Part shown: positions 30,401-42,987 of the stretch, piece by piece | How the letters are laid out: each line of letters starts with the position of its first letter | How positions within the stretch are numbered: position 1 is the stretch's first letter | Assembly (NCBI GenBank): GCA_037013685.1 | Contig: CM072884.1 | Coordinates: forward strand, 372,001-436,000 | DNA: 64,000 nt | Reading direction: 5' to 3' | DNA from: Acridotheres tristis | Lineage: Eukaryota; Chordata; Aves; Passeriformes; Sturnidae | Notes under the pieces: generated by a model | Seen by the model: the letters and a program-made list of their open reading frames with translations, nothing else | Database searches by the model: none | Told to the model about the DNA's origin: nothing | Made by a program: the position numbers and the translations under genes

Positions 30401-32954
30401 AGCCTGAAAAGCATTTTCTGACTGTGCCTTCTCCCTGCTCTTCAGCCAGGCTTTGTCACACAGCCCCCCTGCGTCCTCACTCTCCTCTGCCTGCTCAGAA
30501 CCTCTTCAGGGCAGAGAGCTTTAGTGCAGAGAGAGCTCTGGGGCTTTAATTCTGACATTAATAAATGATAATTCCACTTCTATGTTTCTCTTCCACAAAG
30601 GGAAGAAGTGAGCTGTAGGATTCCTACTCTTCTGAGAGGGAAAAATAAAAAAAATAAAATTTAAAAAATAATTTTAAAAAGAATAAAAATTATATGCTTC
30701 TGCTGTGCCCTGTGTGCCTGCTAATGTTGGCTCCTCTTTGCAATCACCTCCTTCCCAATCACACAAAACCATCTCAGCTGCTGAGTTCAGTGAGGATTTG
30801 GAGCTGCTGCTCCTGGGGGCAGCTGCTCTCTGCCATCCAGTTCCCTGCACTTCGTTCCCCTCAGACTCCTCCAGACACAGCAATAATAAGTGAACTCAAA
30901 GTCCTGAAGCCAGGAATAAATCATGACACGGGTGACACTTGTAATTGAGAGTTTCTTAATTGCTGTGTTTGATTAAAGAGAGCTGCCGCCTTTGTGCATG
31001 AAAGGCAGAGACTCCAGAAACCCAGGGTAGGAAGAAAAGAGGATGAGAAGATGATGGGAACAGAAAAACGAGAGATCAAGGAGAAGAAAGACTCGGGAGA
31101 AATCTTGTTGGAGTACCAGAGATAAGGGAGACAAAAATAGAATGAGTGGTTTCACTTGTGACTACATCCATGTTTATTTCTGCTCTTTTGGGGCAGAAAT
31201 ACAGGGATTTGTGCTCTCCTGGTGTGAAATGCAGCAGCTATTTAGCACCACAAAGCACCAAAGATAAAGGCAGCATATCAAAAAGAACTAAAACCGACGG
31301 GGAAATTGCTTTTTTTTTTGTTGAAATAAGCGCCAGGGGAATAGGAAAACCTTTCATTACAAGTTTGGTGGCTGTGCTGCCAGGAGGGCCATGCTCCAAA
31401 AAGCCAGGAGCTGCCCCCTGTGAGTCCCAGGTGTGGCTCCTGCCCCTGCAGCTCCTGCCAAGGTCAGGGACACATCCCTGAGCAGCTCAGGCTCTTGTGG
31501 CATGGGGTGGCTCTCCTGCCCCAAGCATTCCTGCACGGATATTCCTGACCTCTGCAAGTGGTTCAGGGGGAAGTCTGCAATATTGATCTCGGGGAGACAA
31601 CAAGCACAGAGAAAAGAACAGGAGGAATGGGGAAAGATGCCCTTTTTGGAGGGGAAATTCCTTCCTGGGTGTTATTCCCTCCCATGGCACTTTTTGCCAG
31701 CCCAGGTGAGCAGAGTGGGTGCAGCTTTAGGAAGAGCATGGCCAACACAAGATATGTGCACACTTCTCAGACTTTCCTTTCCTCTTGTCCAGCTTTTTCT
31801 TCATTTCCAAAGGGATTACACAGAGCAGGAGCCTGGCTCTGTCCTGGTTGGATGGGTGTGGATGGGAATGGAAACAATCCTTCAAGGCTGCAAGGGTGAG
31901 CCTGGCTTAGGTAAATCCTCCATCCTGTACAGATTTTTTCCAACTCAGATGTCTTTTTTGTCGTTGTATGAACTCCTTAGCACTGACCTCATTGCTCCCA
32001 GGTGGAAGCTGGAGGTTTGGTGACACTGCAGAAATAAAAATACTCCATTTCCTCCTGCTTTCATTGCTGTCCTGGCTGTTGTCTCCAGCCAGCTCTGAGC
32101 AAGTCTGCCCTGAATGAAAATAATATCTCTGCTGTGGGCTGGTGGAAAGGGAGAAGAAGGAGAAATCCTGGTGTGCAGGGAGCTGGTGCCTGGGCTAGGG
32201 GCCATGGCGGGGCAGGCCAGCTCTGACTCTGGGGATTTCCACAAATAAATGCACAAACAGCTCCAGCTGGAGCCAAAATCCTCAGGAGACCCCTGAGAGG
32301 CTGCCTTGCACTGACTGGCACAGGGGCTTTCAATATGCTGTCAGTGCACTACAAAAGCTTCACCTGGCTGGAAATTTGACCCTAAGAAATCTTTGCCTTG
32401 AGCTAAAACAGCCTGAAGAATGTAAAATTTGGGATACTCTCTAAAGAGCTTTTTTAAAATTCCCTTTTAAAAGCCTTCAAATACACGGTATGGTTTTAAT
32501 GAAAAACAGCTCTCCAACAATAATCTGCAGCATAGGCTCATAAAATTTCCAGACTCATTAATTTAGAGAATCATCACCCAAAAAACTCAAGGTTTGGTGA
32601 TTTCTGATGATTTCCTTTGTGAACAGAGAGTCTAATTGAGCTGCTTTGTTCCTACAGCTCCCAATTGCTTCCCACTGATGGGTTTTTTCCCCTGGATCAC
32701 TTATGTCTGTCTCTCTTTAAGCCTTGACAAATGTGAGGGCTTTTGGCACAGACAAATGGTACATCAGGCTTTTGGAAAGCTCGAGAGCATCTTCATTTTC
32801 TCGCTCTTGTCACATCCTCAGCCTTCCTTTCTGTGGCAGCAGTGTCCCCAGGAATTTCAGTGCTGCCACCAGTGAGGCTGGGGGTGGAGAGCCACTCATC
32901 CATGATCCTCCTGGGAAACAGCACCATTTCCAGAAGCCCCTGGCATTTCCACAC
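24451..32954. other. Intergenic DNA downstream of SLCO2B1; no gene seen
   Basis: Apart from one CR1 fragment (25722-25856) this 8.5 kb is unique, moderately AT-rich sequence. Reading frames are short and without family resemblance on either strand. An A/T low-complexity patch lies at 30643-30692. Segments near 27900-27960 and 30240-30310 are AT-rich and could be conserved elements, but that needs alignment. Confidence 0.7.
25722..25856 (+). mobile_element. CR1 LINE fragment, 3' end
   Basis: CTTGGAGCAACCTGGCCTAG, TGGAAGGTGTCCTTGCCCAT and AATCTTTAAGGCCTTTCCAA, ending GTGTGATTCCATGATTCT, a well-preserved terminus. About 1.3 kb after the SLCO2B1 poly(A) signal. Confidence 0.9.
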
Positions 32955-33205
32955 CTAAAGGGGCTTCAGAAAGATGGGGACAGGCATTTGAGTAGGTCCT
33001 GTGGTGAGAGGACAAGGGGGAAAGGGTTTAAACTAAAAGAGGGAAGATTCAGAGCAGATGTGAGGATTTTTTACTGAGGGTGGGGAGGCAGTGGCACAGG
33101 GTGCCCAGAGAGGTGGTGGCTGCCCCTGGATCCCTGGAAACATCCAAGGAGAGGCTGGACAAGCCTCTGAGCAGGCTGATGCAGGGGAAGGTGTCCCTGA
33201 GCTTT
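32955..33205 (+). mobile_element. CR1 LINE fragment of the 'AGAGAGGTGGTGG' subtype
   Basis: GACAAGGGGGAAAGGGTTTA, AACTAAAAGAGGGAAGATTC, GAGGTGGTGGCTGCCCCTGG and ATCCAAGGAGAGGCTGGACA. It differs from most copies here, so at least two CR1 subfamilies are present. Confidence 0.85.
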
Positions 33206-35919
33206 CCCAGGTGCCAGACCATGCTGTGACTGCAGGATTCCTGCAAGCCGGGCTGCAGGAGCAGTACCTGCCATCCCTGTGCCATCCATCCCCTCTCTTT
33301 GCCCTCTCCACACCTCTGGGTGATCTCTGCAGGGCTGGCACAGAGAGGAGGGACAGCAGCAGTGGCACTGAGCCTCTCCTCCCCTTGCAGCCCAGGGCTG
33401 CACTGCTGGGTCCAGTTTCAGCATGTCGCCCCAAGGACAGCCCAAAGGGAGCTCATGTGACAGAAATAAGGATCATCAGAGGCCAGGAAAACATGAGCTA
33501 CTGGGAAGCAGTCGGTGTCATTTAATCTGGAGGGAGGACAGAGGAGAGGAGACAATACCAGCGTTCAATTATGCAAAAGGTCATTGCCAAGGGGGGAGGA
33601 CGGAGCTTCCAGGCACACAGCACAAGTCGTGGCCTGAAATTCCAGGCTGAGAGGGGAGGGAGAGAGGCAGGGATTCAGTCAGGCATCAGCCAGGAGGGGT
33701 TTCATTGCACTGAGCCTTTTTGGGGAAGCTCTGTTGTGAATGAGCAGCTCAGGGGCCCTGGAAGGATCCCCACCAAAGCTATTGGCAGAAGTGGTTTGAA
33801 TGTAAACTTAGAAAAATGCAGCTGAACGAAGCTCAGTGGCCAGGGTCACTATCACTGGCCACAGGGGTGGAACACACAGAGGGAAATCAAGGTAGAATGG
33901 ATTTAGAAGGATTTGCACAGAGGCTGAAGGCACCAAAGGCTAAGGAACACCCCCGTGCTGAGTGGAGCCCCTCACTGCCTGAACTCCCGATGGAGCTGAG
34001 CTGTGCCCAGCTCCAGTCCTGGTCTCACACTTGGACAGGGATTTCTGTCTAAGGTAACAGTCTCATTCTGTCTGAATTAACTGCAGGGTTTTAATTAGTG
34101 CTAATTCAGAGCCCCAGCAAGGACCTGTTGAGCACAGAGGGCATGTCTCCCTGGGCAAGGAAGGATCTCTTAGTCCTGGGTAAGGAATGTCTGGGACATG
34201 TCCCTGCTCCGAGGCAGATCCCTCTGTGCAGCCACACTGCTGAGCAGAGAGAGCTCCAGGAAAGGCCACCAGGCCATCACATTTATGGGATAAAGCAGCT
34301 GGACTGTGGGCAACTTGCATCCAGTGGGAAAAGCCAGCATGAGACTCCTGGTACCCACACCTGTCTTTATTCCTTGGTGAAGGAGTCCTGGAAAAGCCCC
34401 TGGGATTTGTGTGTTATTCACATGATCCATGTTCCAAGCTCACACACTCAATGCCTGTGGGGACACTCTCCTGCTTCAGCCAGGAGCTGACCACCCCACA
34501 TTTGGGAAGTGCTAAGGGGGACAAGCTGCCTGGGGGAGCCAGGAGGTTCTGTCAGCTGTAGCTGCACTCCTTGGAAAGCAATCGTGGAGTGATGGATCTG
34601 CTGCTGCATCCAGGCTCTGAAAGAACAGAGAGATAAATGGGAGAGGCTGCGGGGAGGAGTGATGGGAATGATTCAGGAGCTGGAAAAGCACATGTGAGTG
34701 AGGGATAGAAGCAGCCCTGGCTGTGGAGAAGGTTGAGAGGCTGCTGAGCTGCTCCCCGTGCCTCCCAGTGAACACAGACAATGCCTGGTGGGGTCTCAAA
34801 TGATCCTCGAGTAGAGTTCAGGATTCACAAAGCTTGGACAAGGCTCCCAGCCCAAGGTGGGACTGTTGGGGTGTCCTGTGCAGGGCCAGGAGTGGCACTC
34901 CCTGACCCCTGTGGGTCCAGAATATTCCAAGGTTGTTGGGAGAAGACCTGGCTGGCACAGGCTGAGCAGAGGCGGCAATTAAGCAGCGTGGCTAGTTGCA
35001 GGTGGCACTCCTGGGCAGTGTGTGAGCACTCAGTAACCCCAAGGAATTCCAGCACTGAGACCTCCCCATGTCCCTCCTGCTGCTCCAGAGATCCCTCTCG
35101 GGGTGCTGTGGGCAAGGACTGGAAGGTGCAACAGAGAGAAATGCTCCCTGGAAAAGGGATTTCCATGAAGAAAGGGCTGAAGGGCAGGTTTTGGCTGTGC
35201 CCGTCATCCATTAAAATGGAAATGAAAGCAAAAAAAGTCATTAGCAGTTTAGCAGAGGGTCAGAGAGCAGGTTATTGACTTGCTTTAGCACAGCTCCAAA
35301 ATCCTCCTAAGAACACAGCACTTTAGATTAATTGGGGGGAAAATGGATGGGAAAGTTGCAATTAAGCTGATGTCATAGTTTTGGGGGAAAAAAAGAAAAA
35401 CAGGTGTTCTGCTACAGCTGTAGTTCTCTCCCTGACTTTAATTGGCATCCCAGTCCCAGTTGTCTGTATTGATAAAATGCAGTCCATTAAAAAAATGTAT
35501 AATTAGCATTGGTTTAAAAGGTGCAAACATTTTAAAGGAAAAAAATTATTAAAACCCAGAAAAACGTCAACAGTTGTTGTTTTTTCCTTTAACCTTTCGG
35601 AAGTTTGGGGTAATTGTCTCAGCTCTGTGCAGGAGTGGGGGAGAAGAGCAGGATGTTTAATTGCCCAGCCACGGGAGGGTTTGGCAGCGGCCCTGAGCCC
35701 CACCACACCCAGTGACACCGAGGGTCTCATTAGCAGCATTGTCACGGAAAGTTCTGCAGGCACGGGGGAGCTGGGTGAGGCAGCAAAGCCACTACTGCTG
35801 GGAATGAGCATTTGTGTGAGGCACCAAACCAGGATCCCCCGTGGAAGGAAGCACAGCCCATCCTTAGCTCCTGTGCATGGATCTTTCTGTTAGCAGCCCT
35901 GCCTGAGAGGCTTTTCCAT

Positions 35920-36100
35920 GGGATCACAGGCTGGCTTTTGGGAGGGACCCTGGAGCCCATCTCATTCCCACACCTTCCACTATCCCAGGGTGCCCCAAGC
36001 ATTGTCCAGCCTGGCCTTGGACGCTTCCAGGGATCCAGGGACACCTCTCTGAGAAGCCCATCTCAGCACCCTCACAGGGAGGGATTTCTCCCAGCCTGGA
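35920..36100 (-). mobile_element. CR1 LINE fragment, 3' end (minus orientation)
   Basis: ATGGGATCACAGGCTGGCTT, CACACCTTCCACTATCCCAG, CAGCCTGGCCTTGGACGCTT and CTCACAGGGAGGGATTTCTC in CR1 reverse-complement order. Confidence 0.85.
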
Positions 36101-37339
36101 TAACTTACAGCTTCCCTGCACCGCTCTGCAGAGGCAGCACCTGGCACAAACAAATTGAAGTTTCTGATCGAGCAAGTTTGTGACAGCACCATGGAGCGCT
36201 CCAGAGGAAAGCAGGGTCTGCTCTCAGTGCCTCTGCCTGGCACCCACGGTCTGTGCTGGCACCAGGACATGTCCCTGAGCTCCTCAAGCGTCCCTGGGGC
36301 TCAGGGGATGCTGCAGTGCTGGGCACAGAGAGGCACTGAGGGGAAAAGAAAGGAGAAACTGAGTTTTGCCCTTCTAATAATGTTTCTGCTTGACTACAGC
36401 CAAAATTCCTTCACTGCATTTAGATTAGAGCAGTCAGTTTGGAAGAGTGCACCCTGATAACTTCAGGCTGGCCCAGGGCAATTCCCTTTGCTTGCCCTGA
36501 GCTTTCCCGAGGGCTTTTGCCCATCTCAGCAATGCCAGCACTTCTTTTTGGGTGTTTATACCCTTCAAACCATTCTTCACAGGCTTCAGGTTCTCCTCAG
36601 CCATCACTCACTCGAGCTTTTCATATTTAACTCCTTTAATCTTCCACCATAAATCAGTGCCTCCCAACCCTTCATCATTTTCAGCGCTGTTCCAGAATCC
36701 CTTTGGGATGCTGACACCCGTCAGGTACTGAGTTAATTAATAGATGGCAGATCTCTGCCAGAGCCGAGCTGCACTCCTGGAAAACAGCCTGGGAAGTGCC
36801 AAGGAAAGGCAAGGTCAGGTCTGAGTGCTGGATGGGGCAGCCACGCCTGTGTGCTGGGCAGGAGCTGAGCAGGAGGAGGAGACAAGGAGCATGTGATCCT
36901 CTTGGAAGGGCTTGATCCAAGAGACTGCAGGCTCACCCTGGCACAGACCTGGACATGGGCTCTCTGGAGCCCAAAACCTGACCAGATTCCCCTTCTCCCA
37001 GGACACAGGCACCTCATCCTGGAGGAGGGAGCTCCAAGCAGGGCTGTGCCATGTGGCTGAGGAATGAGTGGGTGCCACCTCTGTTTGCAGGGCCAGGAAA
37101 GGGGTGAGGACAGGGTTGAGAGGAAGATTAATTAACCTCTTGTTCCTTTTTTTTAGCACTCTCAAAGCCACCAATGTGCTTCTGCACCACTTCCAGAACA
37201 GAGAAGAGTTGTAGGTGCTGATAGCATCTGTTTCTCTGATTTGCTGGAAACTGCTGGCAGATAAAGGAATAAAGGAAGCACATTCAGGCTGCTATCCCAT
37301 AGGAACAGGTCCTCTGTCCTGGATACACAGAGCATTCCC

Positions 37340-37482
37340 ACAGAATGTTTCCCAGAGAAGCTGTGCCTGCCCCTGGATCCCTGGGAGCCTTCCAGGCCAG
37401 GCTGGATGTGGGTTGGAGCAGCCTGGGGCACTGGAAGGTGTCCCTGTCCACGGCAGGAGTGGCTCTGGATGGGCTTTAACTT
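37340..37482 (+). mobile_element. CR1 LINE fragment, 3' end
   Basis: CCAGAGAAGCTGTGCCTGCC, TTCCAGGCCAGGCTGGATGT and TGGAAGGTGTCCCTGTCCAC. It stops before the CCAACCCAAAC terminus. Confidence 0.85.
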
Positions 37483-39939
37483 GTGTAGAGGGAAAATTAC
37501 ACGTAGTGGTGTGAACCTGACAGTGTCTCCACATGTCCCTGTAAGGTTCCCACTGCCATTCTCGCTGTTTGCCCTCTGAGGAGCACGAGAGGAGGAATGT
37601 GCATGTTATTTGTAAGAATATACAAATAAGACCATGCAGATGTTATTTGTACATCTAGTACAGACAATAAACTTGAGAGACAGTGTATGAAGCAGTAATG
37701 CTGCTTTCTGGTAAAAGGGAGGGAGAAAAAAAATGTCCTCAAATAGCAGCAACCAGGAGAAAACTGTGTGGAGAGGTCAAGGACAGTGGTTTGCAGCAAG
37801 TTAAAGTATCCACAGAGGCTGAGGAGGTGTGAGCAAGGATGCAAGGCCAAGGACAGCCAAAAAACCACTTACAGCACACTGGAGAGGGCTGTGGGAGAGC
37901 TTTGGGGATTGTTGTTACTTCTGAACGCTGTGCAAGGACTTGGCACTTTTCTGATATTTAGGAGGACCTCTTGTGTTTGCTCGCCCCTTTCTGCAGCTCA
38001 CTCTCAGGGCACCAACTCCAGTGAAACAAAAGGATCCTGGCTAAGAGAAATGCAGCCTCAGTAATCTGATATCCAGCAGGAAAATAACCCTAAGGGGGCC
38101 TGACACCCTCAAGTGCTCTCTGGGTCAGCAGTGCTGGGATCAGGGCAGGAGGGCTCTGCTGTAACCAGCCCTTGGACAAACGCTGTGTCCTCACCCCTCA
38201 CTGAGCAGAGATGGCCTTGGCACGTCAGCAGCATCTCCCATCCATCTTCCTGCCCTCAGGAAACAAACACCAGAGCAAATATCGCCTCCCTGGCAAACCG
38301 GGCTGGCCGGGCGCTGTGCTCCTGTTTGCCTTTCCAGGAGTGAGGTCCCATGACATCAGGGAGAGGCTGACACAGGACAAGGGGACAGGGGAGGGGCTGT
38401 CCCGGGAGGGGATGAGCAGGGGGAAGCAAGGCAGGAGTAGTTCTCCATCCTGAAGAGGGATGCTGTGGTGTGGCTATGGCTCGAGGCAGGTGTTCCCAGA
38501 CATTCCCAATGTACCTCCAGGTTTATGAGCCTGTTCCCTCTGCCCATGGGGAACATCTGCTCTGAGGGGACAAGGAGGCAGATGTGGCCTCACCTCCTGG
38601 ACATCCTGAGGAGATGCCTTTTGGCTGTTTCTCCTCCCCTCTTTCCCTCCGTGTCTCTGCACTGTAAGAGCCTCACAGCAGCTGCTGGCTTTTTCTTTTA
38701 CTCCAGATGGAGCATCGTGGAAAAATCCCAAGTAAGAGCCTGTTCACAGCTTTGGGGATGGGAGCTGCAGCATGGAGGAGAAGCCTGCATGAGTCCTTGC
38801 AGGAGTGGCTGGGTGCCCAGCCCTGCCAGTGCGTGTTCCTGTCACCAGGAGAGCAGCAGGTCCTCCAGCACTCTGCTGCTCGTGTTTGACCAGCACTTGC
38901 CAGTGGCTGTGTGACACCTCAGCTCTCTGGCCCCTGAGCTCTGCAGCCAGAGCTGTGTCTGGGTGCTTCAGGGGCAGCCTTGGCTCCTGCCTGAAGCAGA
39001 GCCATGGGGTTTGTAGGGATGCTGGCTCTCCCCAGGGAAAAGACAAAAGGAAGGATGAAGACAGGGATGGCATCTCAGGTTGTGATATCTGAGTAAATCT
39101 CCTCCCTCCTACCCACAGGGTTTGATGAGAAAGCAGCCAGCTAAACACCCCGTGTTCCCCATGTCCTGGAAAACCTTCTCTGCCCTTGGGGTGTCTGCTG
39201 GCTGGGGGCTGGATTCTCCAGAGCCCTCAGCCAGCACCAGGTACTGCTGTCTGGGGAAGGAACACCAGGGTGAGGCTTGCCAGCCCTGGTGTAAAATAAC
39301 CCCTGACCCCAAACCTTTCCCACTGGGTGCCTGCATTTCCTCCCCAGGGCATGATGCTGTACCTTGGACACACCTCGGGAATGCAGCCTCCTCAGCCCCG
39401 GTTTATTAAGCACAATGCTTCGCTGCTGTGCTTTGAAGAAGGTGGCTTAATCCTTATCAGCTGAGGAGAATTCCATCAAACAGGCAGGCGGCAGTGGGGA
39501 AATGGAAATGCAGAGATACATAATTCATGGCGGAGAGGACACATTTAATAGGTGTGCTCAGCGGCAGCCCGGCTCAACACCTTGTTCTCCATGCTGGGGA
39601 TGATGTCAGGTCACTCGGGACGAGCTCTTTGTTCTCCAAGGCTCCCTGGAATCTGCACATCCCGAGTGCACTTCGGGATGAGCTCCTCGCCCAGAGCCGA
39701 GCTGGTGTCAGAGAGGAAAGGGCTTATTTACACATAAATGAGGAAGGCAAACATCCACAGCACATCCCAAAGTGCCAGGTCTTATTGGCAAATTCCTTCC
39801 CTGCTTTGCAAAGGCTGAGATAACCCTCAGTGTCTCCCACCCTCACCCCGCCGGGGCAGGGATTTAGGCCCAGGAACCTGAACCTCCCTGATCCCATCAC
39901 AAGGAGCAGCTTAATTTGGGACTGGGATTTATTTAGGGA

Positions 39940-40081
39940 CAGCTCCCAAGGACCATCACCTGGGTAAGGTGAGGATCACTGGGAAGGGGATGAGCCCAAA
40001 TGCAGCTCCCAAGGACCATCACCTGGGTAAGGTAAGGTTCACTGGGAAGAAGATGATCCTGGGGAAATGCAGCTCCCAAGG
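39940..40081 (+). repeat. Tandem duplication, unit 63-67 bp
   Basis: CAGCTCCCAAGGACCATCAC followed by CTGGGTAAGGT starts at 39940 and again at 40003. A third partial copy (CAGCTCCCAAGG) starts at 40070. The two full units differ by a few substitutions and a 4-bp length difference. Confidence 0.9.
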
Positions 40082-40420
40082 CAGTGATCCCTGGCAGTCC
40101 CTGCTCAGCAGACCCAGAGCTGCTGCTTTGGGGCATCTCTCCTGCATTAGGGAAGGCAGCGCTTCCCATTTGACAGTGGGGAATATGGGAAGGATAAAAA
40201 ACCCAGTCTGGCATCCTCCTTCCACTCCCACTGGAAATACCGAAATAATCTTCCAGGTTCTTCCCAGCCCATCCGAGGGAGGGGGTTTTCTCCTTCCCCT
40301 GCTCAGATTCCAGCCAAAAGCAGTGATGACAAGTCCCTGGGGTGGGAAGGGGAGGACTCAGAGCTCCATCTGCACAGCACTGCTCCCTGGAGACACATTC
40401 TCTGCATGGGAAAACAAGAA

Positions 40421-40552
40421 CTTTAATTTTTTAAAATATTTTAATTTTCTTAAATTCTTATTCTTTTTTTCTATTTCTTTTTCCTTTTCCTTTACCCTTT
40501 TCTTTTACTTTATCCTTTCCTTTTCTTTTTCTCTTTGTTTTGCACTTTCCAC
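40421..40552 (+). repeat. Polypyrimidine (T-rich, CTTTT) tract
   Basis: About 130 bp almost purely T and C on the plus strand, with CTTTT and CCTTTT units, preceded by an AT-rich TTTTAAAATATTTTAA segment. It is a low-complexity tract and may be the tail of an old retroposon on the opposite strand. Confidence 0.85.
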
Positions 40553-42632
40553 TATTCAACTTTCATTTCCTCTTTCTTCCCTTGTCTCCAAAGATGTTTT
40601 AATTCCTCGGGCAGTTTCCGAGCATCCCCCAGGCGGGCCCTGCTCTTGCTGAGAGCTCGAGAGCCCTCTGCTGTCCACGCATCCCTCCCCTGGACATGGC
40701 TCTGGGCCCTGCTGCTCTCCACAGGGCCGGGATGGAGCCGGGAGAGCCCCACCGGCTCCCGCAGTGCCCATTAAAAATGTGTGGCTCCAGGACAGCCATG
40801 AAGTCAGGAGAGGACACTGGTGGCTTTCCTCCTGTCCCCCAAAGCCACCAAGTCCAGGCAGGTGTTGCCCTGTGAGCCTGGTCAGGGCTCAGCCCAACTG
40901 CAGCAGCTGTGCTCTATGGGCTGGACCCTCCAAAATCGTCCCCAAGCTGAGGAGCCTCTCTGGGCTGTCAGGATCATCCTGGGCTTGGCAGCCATTTCCT
41001 TTGGATGTGGGGACAGCTCCTAGGGAAAGGGGGAATGTGTCTGTGCTCCTCACCTGGCTCCATCCACGGCTCAGATTCTGCCTCCAATGTCAACACCCGG
41101 CTCAGGACTCTTCATCTTTCCATGTGAGAGACAACCTTAGAAATTACAAATGAATAATTTATGCAATGTTTATCTACAGCATAATAGATGTGTAAAAAAC
41201 GCTCCTGTCGCATGGAGAGGTGCTAGGTTGGATCATCTACACAATTCCCAGCACAAAGGTGGTGATATCATTCCAGTTACCTTATAGATCACTTTAGCTC
41301 AGGTATGCACACACAGAAAGCCCCTCCAGAGTGTTCTTGCTGGGGCCCTGCCAGTGCAGCCACAAGTCCTCCCATGGCTAGCTGGAATGCAGGGAAAATG
41401 TGGCTGGATTCAATAATTCATATCTGTACAAAACTGGCCTGAGTGGGGAAAGGGAGGCTTAAACACAGAGTGGTCCCTGGAGCCAAGACTACTCGCTCAT
41501 GCTGGCGGGGTTACCTCAGACAGAACAAGACTTTTCCTTTTTGCTTTATTAGCTGTCCATAAAAGTCTCGTTAGCCCATTCTGCTGCTCATCCATGATTT
41601 ATGTGTGACACCTCACCTGGGGTGATTGTGGCTCCCTTTTCTGGCCCCTTTTGGGAGTGGGGGGTTCCTGTCCCTCCCCGGGCTGCAGGTGTGTCCCAAG
41701 AGACACAGGACAGAACCCTCCAGCCCCATGGGGGGGCTCTTCCAGTCCCACATGCCCCAGCACCAGCAGAAGGGTTTGGGACCACCCCAAGAGACTCCCT
41801 GACATCCCTGACATCTCCATTCCCCCAGGCAGGCAGGCTGCAGCATCTGGATTCCTACAAAGCCATTCCAGGAAAAGGAAACATCCACTTTCTGGTGTGA
41901 ACTGCAGGGCTTCCTGTCCTTTCCAAGTAAATATGAAGTAATCCTTCCTTTTTATTAGGTATTTGTTTAAGTGGGAACAAGCCAGACCCATGGCTGGGGG
42001 GATTCACCCAGACCTGTAGTAGTGTTTCCAGAGCCAAATTCCTCCCTGGCTCATCCCTCAAGCCCAGGTGTTGGGAAGATCCCTGTTCTCCATCTCAGCA
42101 TCCTGGGGGCAGTGAAGGGATATTCCTCCACCCCTGGGAGGTCCCAAGTACTTTTCCTCAAGGAAAAATGAAGCATTTTGAGGTATTTGGGGCTCTAGCC
42201 TGGTTCAGATGCCCCCAGGCCAGAAGCAGGTGCCCAGTGCTGGAGCCAGGTTGTGGCTGTGGAGGGCAGAGGAGGGAGAGGAGGAAAAGGGGTGAGTAGT
42301 CGTGTTTTGCCTCCTCTGAATCTTGCTGATTAGCATTTCAAATGTAATGAAGCTGGAGCGAGGATGCTCCTGCTTGTCCACTGTAATGGATCATGATGCC
42401 GAGGTGGCTGGACGCTGCATGTGGAAATGGAGGGCTGTGGTAATGTGACAAGAATTAATGAAACAGATCCAGACTTTCATATAATTAAAATCAGTAATTG
42501 CTGGAAAGATGGCTCATGCAAAACGATGGGCTGGGGGTGGGCAGGGTTGATTAAAACTGGTGACTGGCTACAAATGATTAGATTAAAATCAATTAACTGT
42601 AGAATTGCTGTCTGGCATATGGAAGGATAATT

Positions 42633-42646
42633 CAGTTACGTAACTG
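42633..42646. promoter_or_regulatory. D-box-like palindrome CAGTTACGTAACTG
   Basis: A perfect 14-bp palindrome. Its core TTACGTAA is the optimal site for PAR-bZIP factors (DBP, TEF, HLF) and NFIL3. Occupancy is not shown by sequence. Confidence 0.45.
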
Positions 42647-42973
42647 ACAGCGGGATTTGCACTTTGCAAATGTTGTTTCAGTACATCTGACCAAGCTTAG
42701 GCAACCTGGTTATTTAACAGGACACACTTGTGATTCCTGGTTCCGAGGGCGGGATTTGGGAACGGGATGCACGGCAGAGCCCGCAGCCCGGGGCTGTTCT
42801 CTCTCCGGGTAAAGAGCAAGGAAGCCCAGAGACGGCTCCGATCCCCCGCTCTGCCCTGGTTATTTGCAAACAGGAGCTCTTTTCATTACTCTTTTAAAGA
42901 CTGGTTGGATTAAGGCAGCATTAGCGGAATTCAAGGCTCGGCATCCTCCCGGGAGGCTGCTGGTGGCGGTGCC

Positions 42974-42987
42974 CATTAGCGCTAATG
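42974..42987. promoter_or_regulatory. Palindrome CATTAGCGCTAATG with flanking half-sites
   Basis: A perfect 14-bp palindrome, two inverted CATTAGC half-sites. A third half-site (GCAGCATTAGC, 42987-42997) follows directly, and an identical 11-mer lies at 42915-42925. This suggests a dimeric or clustered homeodomain site; the factor is unknown. Confidence 0.4.

Larger units (their letters stand above)
33206..42299. other. Intergenic DNA; no gene seen
   Basis: It contains CR1 fragments at 35920 and 37340, the duplication at 39940-40081 and the polypyrimidine tract at 40421-40552. The AT-rich stretch 35310-35590, with TTAGATTAATTGG, GCAATTAAGCTGATGTCA and ATAATTAGCATTGG, is a candidate conserved element. 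No splice-bounded conserved exon was found. Confidence 0.7.

Noticed and set aside
31400..31425. CTCF site (CTGCCCCCTGTGAG)
   Set aside because: It matches only the core and misses the flanking consensus positions.
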